Part shown: positions 44,877 through 53,786 of the stretch, piece after piece
How the letters are laid out: each line of letters begins with the position of its first letter
Position numbering within the stretch: the first letter of the stretch is position 1
DNA from: Verpa conica
Taxonomy: Eukaryota; Ascomycota; Pezizomycetes; Pezizales; Morchellaceae
Reading direction: 5' to 3'
NCBI GenBank assembly: GCA_033030425.1
Contig: JAUFSD010000014.1
Coordinates: 1,426,001 to 1,490,000, forward strand
DNA length: 64,000 nt
Program-made: the position numbers and the translations under genes
Notes under the pieces: generated by a model
Database searches by the model: none
What the model saw: only the letters and a program-made list of their open reading frames with translations
Told to the model about the DNA's origin: nothing

Positions 44877-46894
44877 TTTTATTTCCCATCTAGGCCCGAG
44901 GCCCATTAGGTAAGCCATATAGATGGCGCGCACTGGAGGTAAATACAAACAATAAGAAGCGACAAGAAAGCTACTTGACTTAGATCAAAACGTGTAAGGA
45001 AAAAACTACAAGAGAAAAACACCTTATAACCAAAAATTTTTAACAGACTAGCCGTGGTCGTAAAGAGAAAAAGAAAACGTTCTGAAGAAAAAGGAACTCC
45101 CTAGTCTGTCATGACTACTTCGACTTCTTTACCTTTCTTGATGGATAACTTGGCTCGCGTAGGGCAAGCTGGGTCGTTGGCCTTATGTCCTGGGTTCTGC
45201 GGGCAGTTGACACACTTAATGGGTAAATGAGTGCACTTAACGCCTCCTTTACAGGAGTGGCACTTATGTTCAGAGGAGTGATGAGAGCCCGCACACACTG
45301 CGCAGCAAGCTTCACTTTTGCAGCGTAGATGATGGTGGCCGTAGCGTTGACAGTTTTGACACTGTGTAGATGGGGTGATTGGGATGAAGGGTTCGAGGCG
45401 GCACATCTTATTCAAGATGACTAGGTACCTGCACCCGAGGTTTTCGATGGTGACTCTTCCGGGAAAGGCGAGAATCATGGAGGAGTGATTTTTATTGGTC
45501 CGGTCTCTGCTGAGCCATCTGGGAATTTGTGCTAATTGCACATTTGGGAGGTTAAGCTCGACGTGGGCAGCTATCTCTTCGCCCGCTTTGACTCCATCTC
45601 CGACGGATGTAGGGACTCCGTGGAGGATAAACTTGGACCAACGGCTGTTGGCTTTGGCTGAGGTGGGGGAGAGGCCGAGGGCAGATAGTGCCGCACAGAT
45701 GTTTTCTGAGTACGGTGCCGCATTTTCTCCTGGTTGATTAGGGCCGCCAGAGAAGACCAGGTTTGACTTGCTGGTGTATCGGGCCATGAGGAAGGAAACT
45801 CCCGTTCCCTTGAGGGTGTTGTTGACTTTGGCTAGGATAGAGTCTTCAGAGACCCTATCTGGGGCTGGTTCAGAGAGTTCTATCACAAATTCTCTGTTGA
45901 TCTTCGTGTATTGGGGTTTGAAGAGGGGTTCTACCTTCTTCTTCTTGGCTGGAGGGGAGGGGGCCTTGGGTGCTGGCTGGGCGGGCTTCTTTGCTGCCTC
46001 GGCGTAGCTGGCCTTGGTTTGTTTCTGAGGTTTAGGAGCCGCAGGTTTTGGGGCCTTTGGCTGTTGAGGTTGTGGCTGTGGTACTGGTGGAGGGGGTTGT
46101 TGTGGACGGGTGTTGGTCTGTAAGCGAGCCACGGTCGCCTTGAGGTAGACCACCTCGTCTGTCAAGGTGTCGATGGATTTAAGAAGGGGGGAGATGGCGT
46201 TGTGGATCAGCCAGGTGGTGTAATTGACTGTCCCGCTCTTGGACTCAACTAAGGGGGGAAGATAGGAGGTTTTAGGATCGTACGGGGCCAGGAAGTCTGG
46301 CTGGTCCAAGGACATCTCGACGTCCTGGGTCTGGGGGGTGGGGTCTTTGAGGGGGGTTTCCAACTCAAAACTTTCTGCCAAAGCAGAGAAACGGCTACCA
46401 CTAGCGGTAGAGTCGACTCTAGGTCGTTTTGAGGGGGATGCGGATCTGGAGGAGGAGGAGGCCACGGTGCCAAAGGGGAGGACACTTTGGGTGAGCGGGG
46501 TAAACGAGGGGGTGGATCCAGGAGTGGCGGCCATGACTTTCTCAGTCTGCCTCCGCTGGATTTCTGTCTTGATTTCCGCCGTCTTTTGCTGGAAATAGGC
46601 CCAGTTGTTGTTAGCCATCTGGTAGCCCGCCTTGGTGTGCTGCTGTTGCGTGGTTCTTTTCCTCGCTTTGAACAGTATTTCCAGGTGAGAATCGTCGTAT
46701 TCGCTTAGGGGTTTGTCGGCGAAGGGGTCGACATAGTCGACGTAGGGGCCGGAGAAGGACATTTCTGAAGGTACGCAAGGCTTCAGAAAGAAATAAAGTA
46801 TATAGATCGAAAGACTCTTATCAAAAGGAACTTGCCCGAAGGTTTGCGCCCGTGAAAGAGGAAAAGGTCGTGGTATAGACACGCTCCCTAGGAA
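44877..46894 (-). mobile_element. LINE B: 2.0-kb ORF1-only LINE copy
   Basis: Runs from TTCCTAGGGAGCGTG at 46894 to GGGAAATAAAA at 44877, then the (TC)n tail. At 2018 bp it is within 2 bp of LINE A. Same layout: short 5' UTR, intact ORF1, 3' UTR, no ORF2. Its 5' end abuts TTACGCAACGTCTC of the host LTR2. Confidence 0.85.
45101..46762 (-). CDS. LINE ORF1 Gag-like protein with zinc knuckles (copy B)
   Basis: 553 aa from the ATG at 46762 (MSFSGPYVDYVDPFADKPL), the same length as copy A and colinear without gaps. Differences are scattered substitutions, many silent, clearest in the N-terminal 230 codons. Parts: Ser/Pro/Arg-rich segment, Pro/Gln/Lys-rich linker (PQPQPQQPKAPKPAAPKP), central RRM-like region, and Cys/His knuckles at the C-terminus ending KKGKEVEVVMTD. 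The TAG stop is followed at once by the 3' UTR. With no reverse transcriptase in the element, mobilisation would need enzyme from a full-length relative (inference). Confidence 0.85.
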   Translation of the reverse strand: MSFSGPYVDYVDPFADKPLSEYDDSHLEILFKARKRTTQQQHTKAGYQMANNNWAYFQQKTAEIKTEIQRRQTEKVMAATPGSTPSFTPLTQSVLPFGTVASSSSRSASPSKRPRVDSTASGSRFSALAESFELETPLKDPTPQTQDVEMSLDQPDFLAPYDPKTSYLPPLVESKSGTVNYTTWLIHNAISPLLKSIDTLTDEVVYLKATVARLQTNTRPQQPPPPVPQPQPQQPKAPKPAAPKPQKQTKASYAEAAKKPAQPAPKAPSPPAKKKKVEPLFKPQYTKINREFVIELSEPAPDRVSEDSILAKVNNTLKGTGVSFLMARYTSKSNLVFSGGPNQPGENAAPYSENICAALSALGLSPTSAKANSRWSKFILHGVPTSVGDGVKAGEEIAAHVELNLPNVQLAQIPRWLSRDRTNKNHSSMILAFPGRVTIENLGCRYLVILNKMCRLEPFIPITPSTQCQNCQRYGHHHLRCKSEACCAVCAGSHHSSEHKCHSCKGGVKCTHLPIKCVNCPQNPGHKANDPACPTRAKLSIKKGKEVEVVMTD

Positions 46895-46961
46895 GAGACG
46901 TTGCGTAAAGAAGAAAGAAAGAAAACTATTACAGAAAGGGAGCGACGCTCCCTTTTTATAC
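46895..46961 (-). promoter_or_regulatory. LTR2 promoter module upstream of LINE B
   Basis: On the minus strand: TATAAAAA (46961-46954), the hairpin GGGAGCGTCGCTCCC (46952-46938), then ACGCAACGTCTC ending at 46895. This places an LTR promoter directly upstream of LINE B, which could drive its transcription. Confidence 0.55.
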
Positions 46962-47296
46962 CCCAAATCCCACTTTATACAATGCCCTTGTTCTCATCCT
47001 GAACACCTGTTACCCTACCTTCCTCCTTGTATAAGTCACGACAAGACTTACCCTGGCGCCCCTGATCGCTCCGTGAAATTATCGCCTGCTGTTCTCCAAT
47101 AGGTGATCGGTTTTTACAGTACCCAAGTTTTCTGTCCGCGTCGCCTAGACACACTCCCCTCACTAAGGCCCTTGCTACACAGATACAGGAGGATGAGGAT
47201 TAGGTAAGTAGTAATAATACTAGGCCTTTGAGGCCGCAAGTGGTTTTCCACAGGGTAACGGAAATAGCTAAGCACCTCACCCAGCTGGTCTATAAG

Positions 47297-47440
47297 CTAA
47301 GGCACGTACGAATACAAGTGATGCATAAGGTTATATCAACGATTGATTAAAAAGATCATGATCTAGCTACATTAAAGTAATTTATTTTATGGCACTAGTG
47401 CCAAGACCAGTGCCAAGGTAAAACACGTGATGAATTCCCG
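47297..47440 (+). repeat. Diverged direct repeat flanking the retroelement nest, right copy
   Basis: Matches 35925-36090 in order and orientation: CTAAGGCACGTACG, GTGATGCATAAG, TGGCACTAGTGCCAAGACCAGTGC, CACGTGATGAA. Diverged, with small gaps. Confidence 0.6.
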
Positions 47441-47620
47441 TGACATGGTCTCTCATATACCCTTCGGCAAGACTACGAGGTTGCCAATCTCGCGGAGGAC
47501 TTACTACGGGGAAAACCAGTAAACCTCTAAAATAGGCCAAAATATAGCCCTGTCGAGGACTCAACCTACCTTCCAGAGGCATCTAAATAAGCTCACCATG
47601 GGAAGGGCGTATCGAAGCTA

Positions 47621-47855
47621 TTGTAGGGGGACAAAAATACCCGGTCACCTACAAGGTAACGAAAAGTTTGAGATGAGTATCACTACACAACCAAAATAGA
47701 TAACAGAAAGTTCAATTTGGGAAAGAATGCATTAATAGTCTATGCACTATTTACATTTATTAATCTATATATTGTTGTGGAGGAATATATTATATATATC
47801 TAGATGAGGCTCTCGGTTGCTATGAGAGTGACCGGGTATTTTTGTCCCCCTACAA
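47621..47855. mobile_element. MITE with TA target duplication (CAAAAATACCCGG family, 235 bp)
   Basis: Perfect terminal inverted repeats of about 28 bp, starting TTGTAGGGGGACAAAAATAC on both ends, flanked by TA (47619-47620 and 47856-47857). No coding capacity. TA duplications point to the Tc1/mariner/pogo superfamily. The TIR core is shared with the element at 55159. Confidence 0.88.
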
Positions 47856-48344
47856 TACGACTACTCATATTAGCGCCGTATAAAAGTCAGGTCCCCGAGA
47901 CCATGATTCCCAGAGACTAGCAACTCTATAGTCATCGGATAATGACTTATACCGGCTTCCGTGTGTTTGTGCTTCCTACATGTAAAATATAACTCCAAAA
48001 AGCATCTTCCTCAGCAAGAATACTGCAGTTATAGCCTAGAAAGAGCACTCTACACACCTCAGTAGCATGAAATATATGTTATTAAGGATCCTTTATGATT
48101 GATGTATAGATAAATCTATAGAGAGGTAAGTGGTCTTAGTTATTGCTAGTGTAAGGTAGCAAGTAGCAGACTTGCGATTTGTTATCTTAGGCTAGACGTA
48201 ATACATATTTAACTACTACAGACTTGAATCCCTTGTCCTATAGTTATGAATGGAAAGAGAATGAGTGATAAAAGATAAAGAGGAAAAAGTAAAGTCAAAA
48301 TAACTATTCCACCTCACGATAAAACATTGGCCTATCAACAATAA

Positions 48345-49025
48345 TCAGAAAATTGAGGTAAGCCAATCCTTAGCCTCTACAAAACAATCTGCAACCTTAT
48401 TAAAAGCCTTTTCAACCTCCGCCCACACTTCTTTCAAAAAATTAACTATCGCCTGCGCGATTTCCACAATTTTGCCAACTGCCGCCTCCCAGAACACCAT
48501 AAACCCACTCATGATAGTCCCCCAAAGGTCGGCTGCTGCGTCCTGCTGATCTTCGGGTAGATTGTTAATCATGTTGATTATTTTTTCGTTATTTTGATCA
48601 ATGATCTCCGAGGATTTAGCCTTCATTTTTACTTTATTGGCCTCTAGCTTGGCCCTCCAGGCATTCTTGTCCGGCTTCTGTTCGTTCTTAAGACTGTTGG
48701 TCATCGTTTCGAATTCTTTCGTTTCAGCGCTGTGTTGATCGACACAACCATTCCCGACACTCTTTATATCTGCTTTTGTGCTTGCATTGACAATATCAGC
48801 GGCCTTCAGTTTGAGGGCTGGGCCTCGGCTTATGAGACGTTGCTTGGTTTTTTCAATATCTCCATCGTCCTCCACGGGGTTCTCGGGATCGACAATAGGA
48901 GGGTAGAGCTCGAAGAATTTGCGAGTGTTTCCGGCTTCATTGCACTCTCTATAGAATTGTGCCATTCCTCGGAGCTTCAGCTCCCAAACGGGGGCTTCTT
49001 GGGCGGTTACGGTTTCGGTGGCCAT
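48345..49025 (-). CDS. 226-aa helical protein with PEDQQ-AAAD-WG core (paralogue 1)
   Basis: Single exon, ATG at 49025. It is predicted almost entirely helical, with no signal peptide. The N-terminal half is charged; the core NLPEDQQDAAADLWG (about residue 158) is followed by a hydrophobic amphipathic segment (GFMVFWEAAVGKIVEIAQAI) and a second helix (FLKEVWAEVEKAFNKVADCF), ending KDWLTSIF. The core recurs as IPEDQQEAAADYWG in the gene at 50902, so the two are divergent paralogues sharing a 1.9-kb spacer. The hydrophobic helices after the core could insert in a membrane, but that is inference. Family unknown to me. Confidence 0.75.
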   Translation of the reverse strand: MATETVTAQEAPVWELKLRGMAQFYRECNEAGNTRKFFELYPPIVDPENPVEDDGDIEKTKQRLISRGPALKLKAADIVNASTKADIKSVGNGCVDQHSAETKEFETMTNSLKNEQKPDKNAWRAKLEANKVKMKAKSSEIIDQNNEKIINMINNLPEDQQDAAADLWGTIMSGFMVFWEAAVGKIVEIAQAIVNFLKEVWAEVEKAFNKVADCFVEAKDWLTSIF

Positions 49026-50901
49026 TGCGCTATGAATAGCTTTAGTAAGTTGAATTTAAAGGATTTCGTAGGGTATCTTACATATCTGATTTCTGGATAG
49101 GTATTGTGAGAAGAGAGGTTACTATAGGATGGAGGTCCTGGGAAGGTATTGCTATGAGAAATAGTTAGTGAGTTGATATTGAAAGAGAGGGCGGGATATA
49201 GTACCCTTTTTATAGATGGTAGATAGTTGTAATGAAGAGAGAACTTGATGAAGTGTTGTGTTCTGGGAAAGATATTGCGGTGGGAAGCCTGGTTTATATA
49301 AGAATATGGGGACCGCTAGCGCGTCAGTGTTTTGTGTTATGAAGACTAATGGGGCGTATGACTTGAGGCATCGGAAAGGTCTTAGAAATTTTTTTACCAA
49401 ACTCTCTCCATAACCAGGATATTCTGCAGAGATAGAGTAACAGGTGGGCTTGACAAGGATGATTTCTGTGAAGGCTTTCGGCTTCTATCCAAACCGACAA
49501 CGATATGCAACTCTGCTCGTATCTCAGCTGAAAATCAAGAAAAAATCGTATGATCCTCCGATTTCTATACGAGATAACCTCTCTGGCAAATCAAGTGACA
49601 TCAAGACTGACTCCGAATAGGAAATAGAAGGCGAAGGTGCGGGAAAAGTTTTTATCACAGGTGGCGTTTGAAGTGGGTCTCGAGCGGGCAAATAAGTCTA
49701 TCAATTAGTAAGAATAGCAATAGTATGTATATTCTTTCCAATATAAACCAGTATAATTTGAACTGCCACAACTAATGGCGAGGCTTATGACTTGATAGAT
49801 GATAAGGGCTTACCTTCTGCTACTCCACTGATCGTCAGTTGATACTATCCCCCCGATTTGCTTATAAGTATAGCTTGCATATGCGTGGAAAAACGCTAAA
49901 TCGTGGCTACAGCGGTGCATATATGAGGCTTTTTTTGCGGTCTAGAAAACAGGCTACTACATTTCAATAGCTACAAGATTTACAGTTGATCTAATCAACA
50001 AAAAAGTCCCGTTGCTTGGATATTCAATTCCTTGATGAATGAACTCGTAAGCCCATAGCATATATTACATGAGCCAAGTCTGTATGCCTTGTAAAAACAA
50101 GTATGTTAGCTAGAGCGTAGCAAAAAGAAAAAATCACAGCTAACAATATTATTCCTAATCCTGATAGCCCATATTACTAGTGTTGGAACGCCAAATAGTT
50201 GCCGAAAGTTGTATATGATGGTGGGTGCGCCTTACGCACCTCAGTGGTAGTAAGACTAAGAAAACACCAGGGCCTAGACTACCGGGGAAATAATGTGGCT
50301 TTATCCTGCATACCATCTACTACTACCCCTACTAGTCTATACCACAGACTCCTTATCCTTCTAATCGGCCAAAATGAACTACATCGCGAAACTGCCCCAC
50401 TTGAACAGTCGGGATTTAAATAATAGCTCGCAACCGAGGAGGCTAGAACTACACGATCTAGTGCCAGGCTTCTAGGGGTGTTCAGGGTGTTCCCACTATA
50501 CATGGGATAGCACTACTAGTACATAACACTTGCATGGATTCGTGAAACAGGGAGGAGGGGGCATTCAGCTATGAGATTCAGCTGAACCCCAAGATTTGCA
50601 GAATTATTACGTAGCAGAAGAACAGGTTCTTGTGATTATGATGATTTACGTATTGCCCTACATGAATAATAATCCCAAATTTACATTCCCTTGTGTGAAC
50701 AGATGCCATAAACCGCGAAAATTGCTGTTCTCTGCCAGTAGATAAAACCCATATCACTCCCCCCACCCCAACTCGCTATCACTCAACATCTTTTCTCAAT
50801 AAAATCATTACTATTACTATCACACCTCAAAGGTACTATTGTTACCACTCATATTACTCAAGCGCCGAGCAAAACTGATAATAAATACAAGCCCTAGAAT
50901 T
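49026..50901. promoter_or_regulatory. Shared spacer between two divergent paralogues
   Basis: 1.9 kb between the start codons of the two PEDQQ-family genes. It should hold both promoters. No convincing gene; the open frame at 49152-49400 (-) has no recognisable domain. No motif assigned. Confidence 0.35.
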
Positions 50902-51516
50902 ATGTCGGCCCCCGAGAGCGTCCCACAATGGAAGCAGCGAGTGATGCACTCCTCTCAGTCTGCTATTGATATCATCAACAAGCAAGCTGCCGACCCTGGA
51001 GTGCCTATCGCCCCTCGTGCATTCTTCAGCTTTGGAAAGCCCGATCCCAAGCCTGCGCCTACGCCTTCATCTTCTGATTCTATTCCTGAGAAGCAACAAC
51101 AGCAACTGAAAGAATTCTGCCGCATTGCTCTCGGTGACCAAAAGAAGGCAGTCGTCGACTTTTCCAAACAGCTACGTGAGGCGATAGTTAGCTCCGCTGG
51201 CAAAGAAAGTATACGGAAAACGGCTAAGGCTGCTTACGAAGACATCAAAACGAAAATTACAAATATTATCGACAAACAGACAGATTCTGCGATTGATTAT
51301 ATCGGGAAAATCCCCGAAGACCAGCAGGAAGCAGCGGCAGATTACTGGGGTGACCTATCCGAGCGTGTCTATGCAACTTTTGCTTTAGCAATGGAATGTA
51401 TTACATCTACTATAACACGGGTTATAGAGTTGAATATCCAGATTTGTTCGGTGGACGCAAGGATGAACAGCGAACTAGAGCGGACATTTGAGAGCGCAGC
51501 TTGGATGCTGAAGTAG
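50902..51516 (+). CDS. 204-aa helical protein with PEDQQ-AAAD-WG core (paralogue 2)
   Basis: I chose the ATG at 50902 (MSAPESVPQWKQRV); the open frame runs 21 codons further upstream with basic residues unlike the paralogue. An N-terminal helical part is followed by a Pro/Ser-rich linker (KPDPKPAPTPSSSDS), then a long helix with KQLREAIVSSAGK, and KITNIIDKQTDSAIDYIGKIPEDQQEAAADYWG. After the core come the helix VYATFALAMECITSTITRVI and a last charged helix ending ESAAWMLK. It shares the core and overall layout with the 48345 gene but little else, so the pair is old or fast-evolving. Function unknown. Confidence 0.75.
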   Translation: MSAPESVPQWKQRVMHSSQSAIDIINKQAADPGVPIAPRAFFSFGKPDPKPAPTPSSSDSIPEKQQQQLKEFCRIALGDQKKAVVDFSKQLREAIVSSAGKESIRKTAKAAYEDIKTKITNIIDKQTDSAIDYIGKIPEDQQEAAADYWGDLSERVYATFALAMECITSTITRVIELNIQICSVDARMNSELERTFESAAWMLK

Positions 51517-52055
51517 TTTCTTTTATTTCAGAACTTGATTACCTGTTTGTATTTGAGATTTTGACAACGGAAAATGAAATTGGGAGGGGTTTTCGAGGGT
51601 GGAATGCATTTTTCTAAGTAGCAGAATGCTATGAGCACAGGCCCGTCTATATTGAGTTCAATTAAACAGTGATAATGTCGCAGTCACCACCGGACATCTA
51701 AAACTATAGTAGAACCTAATTAGATTCTTCTTTAAATCCCTCAGCCGAGCTTCGATGTACAGTTACACATATCATAATTCCACTTCTCTAGATCTCTTCT
51801 GGGGCCTTAAAATACTTGAAATTGAATTTTGTATCTCTGAAACACCTCTAAAAGCGCTGGGGTGGAAATTTGGTAGGATGGAATTATGATAGGTATTACT
51901 GTATTGAAGTCCGGATAATCGGAACACAAAATTATGTCACTTAATGGCTCGTACGAAGATCGTGAGAATAAATGGTAGTAGTGAGCGCATTGTTTGGGAA
52001 AAAAAGCCATGATAGCGATGTCTCATAGCGCCACTCTGCCGAGGTGGGTTGAGTA

Positions 52056-52234
52056 CCGCATTAACAGGGGAGAACGAGAATTGCACTTTGGGATCTAAGA
52101 AGTGTGACTGGAAGATCTTACTGGTATCCGCGTCTTCGCCACTTTCTGCTAGACGGGGAAGAAATTTTATTCGGTTTTCTTTACCTCTTATTTCAACCAC
52201 GAAGTGTAATTCTCGTTCTCCCCAGTTAATGCGG
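52056..52234. mobile_element. MITE with TA target duplication (CCGCATTAAC family, 179 bp)
   Basis: Terminal inverted repeats of about 32 bp with one to three mismatches (left CCGCATTAACAGGGGAGAAC, right complement CCGCATTAACTGGGGAGAAC), flanked by TA (52054-52055 and 52235-52236). No coding potential. Not related in TIR sequence to the other MITEs here. Confidence 0.85.
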
Positions 52235-52304
52235 TAGACCTCCTACCACTCTACAGGCGCGCCAAACACATCACCCAATGGAGTTACTTACCTATTGAGG
52301 CCCG

Positions 52305-52405
52305 CTACTAGTGATCCCGACAGATCAGTGTGTTGGGTTGTTTATCTTTGGCCAAAGATAATCTCTCCACGGATCAATGGCACCGCTATTGGAGATAGGC
52401 GGCTA
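52305..52405. repeat. Relic of TTTATCTTTGGC foldback repeat
   Basis: Shares the core TTTATCTTTGGC....AAGATAATCTCTCCAC with the foldback at 62213-62331, but its outer arms have diverged. Confidence 0.5.
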
Positions 52406-53786
52406 ACCCCATCCCGTACTAGTACTTGGTGGCGGAGTGAACACGCACCCTGCATATGGCGTATCCCTTAGTGGGGACAGTGAGCTTGTCAGGTATACTG
52501 GCTTATTCTCGGTTCTTCACGTATTGTCCACAGTTTGGACCACAATACCGGCCCGTTGGCGCAGTTCCCCAATGTCTGACAGCCGTCTATTGCGAGCTCT
52601 CTTAGCACCACGTGGATTGCCAAACATATGTGCACTTATGCTTACTCCCGTCTGCTAATATTGGTGTAAGCCCCCAGCAGTACAGTTAGGACCTTCTCCC
52701 CGTTACTCGCATATGCCGTGGGCAATATAATCTGCCAAAACTGGGCATTATTTATTGATCCCGTACATGGGCTGAATCCTATGCATTCCTTGGCGTTTTA
52801 ACTGTTAGTTGATTATGGCCCAACACCGATTCTTGCACTTGCACTTGCACTTGAAATACTAGCGATGTCAGAAGTGCATGCCCAGTGCAGTTTGTGGACC
52901 CATAAAAACAGGTCTGTCTCCCAACGGATTTAATCTTTGGTGGGGTCTCAAACACGTTGCAGATCGTGTGGGGTAAATGCCGCGGTGAAACCAAACAGAT
53001 CGCCAGAATCTGCGCCACCTCGTCTGCGCTATGGAAGGATAAGGTTAGGGTTCATGTAGCCCTCCTATCGGAAGGAACATATGCCGTCCCCACACTTTTA
53101 CTAGAGGCGACCCCCGCCATGGGCGCGGTCGTCCGGTCATGATCATTGCCCATTGCCCCGGTGCCATTTGGGGGGGTCGCATGCCCTGAACGAAGGGCCA
53201 TAATCATGATCAGTACCAAATAAACTGTCCCGCCAGAGGGCCTCAGAGCTGGCCCTAATTGACTGGCCCTGGGCGGGGGGCCACGCCCGCCCCCCTACAC
53301 CCGTGACTGCTGCGCATCCCTGTCCCAAGTCTAGAACCAGAACCCAGTATAGTAAACTTGAGAATTTGTTATACTCCGTACTCTAGGCATATCTTTATAC
53401 TGTGCTAGGTTCTTTTAGATCATCGGGAGTACTGTTCCAGGTGCCAGTGCACGGTCCTGTACTGGGTTAGGGTTTACTCGATTGGGGAGCTGATCTATTG
53501 GCTGAGCCGGCTGGCCAACCAGAAACCCGCTAGGCCTTGCACCCCATAACCCTTTCACTTCGTTCAGGGCATTTCACTTCGTTCAGGGCGCACGGCGGAC
53601 ACGAGAAGTGAGACATGAGGACTAAATTGCTTCGGAATATTCTGTCACCTCATACCCTTGTTTTTCTGAGGGAATATCCTTTCAGAGCCGCTTAGCCGTT
53701 TCTAATACACAATTTTAAGTTACAGACACAGAACCAACAACTTCCCATCTTGCCCTATCTCATTCTAAGTAGGTATTCCTCCTCCG

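Larger units (their letters stand above)
42632..47078 (-). mobile_element. LTR2 element split by two tandem LINEs, inside outer LTR1
   Basis: Minus-strand copy starting TTTCACGGAG at 47078 and ending CCCTTGAAA at 42632. The target duplication GATAA (TTATC on +) lies at 47079-47083 and 42627-42631. Without the LINE block, the two pieces (46895-47078 and 42632-42815) sum to about 368 bp, close to the 378-bp intact copy. The LINEs sit just after ACGCAACGTCTC. Confidence 0.88.
37715..47118 (+). mobile_element. Outer solo LTR (LTR1) split by nested insertions
   Basis: Begins TGTCAAGAAC and ends TTTTTACA, with 5-bp target duplications GTACC at 37710-37714 and 47119-47123. Removing the inserted blocks leaves 37715..37972, 42565..42631 and 47084..47118, a total of 360 bp. 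This equals the uninterrupted LTR1 at 41297-41655 (359 bp), to which it is clearly similar throughout. It carries TATAAAAG at 37918-37925 and ACGCAA at 37957-37962. TG...CA ends and a 5-bp duplication are those of a copia/gypsy-class LTR. No internal retrotransposon coding region is present. Confidence 0.9.
47124..48344. other. Flank of the retroelement nest
   Basis: Continues the sequence broken at 37709 by LTR1 (CAAGTTTTCTGTCCGCG...), then the right copy of the 150-bp direct repeat and the 235-bp MITE at 47621. No gene recognised. Confidence 0.5.
51517..53786. other. Repeat-bearing intergenic region
   Basis: 2.3 kb without a supportable gene. It holds the MITE at 52056, a relic of the TTTATCTTTGGC repeat (52310-52400) and a tandem 19-bp duplication (TTTCACTTCGTTCAGGGC, 53554-53590). 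Frames at 52437-53330 are short and unrelated to families I know. Confidence 0.5.

Noticed and set aside
43059..46966. Two host genes for Pro-rich zinc-knuckle proteins
   Set aside because: They are in element boundaries with LINE 5' and 3' UTRs, simple-sequence tails and a third broken copy, so they are ORF1 of a LINE and not host genes.
52437..53330. Several 60-80 codon frames as exons
   Set aside because: No splice chain or conserved motif found; frames overlap on both strands.
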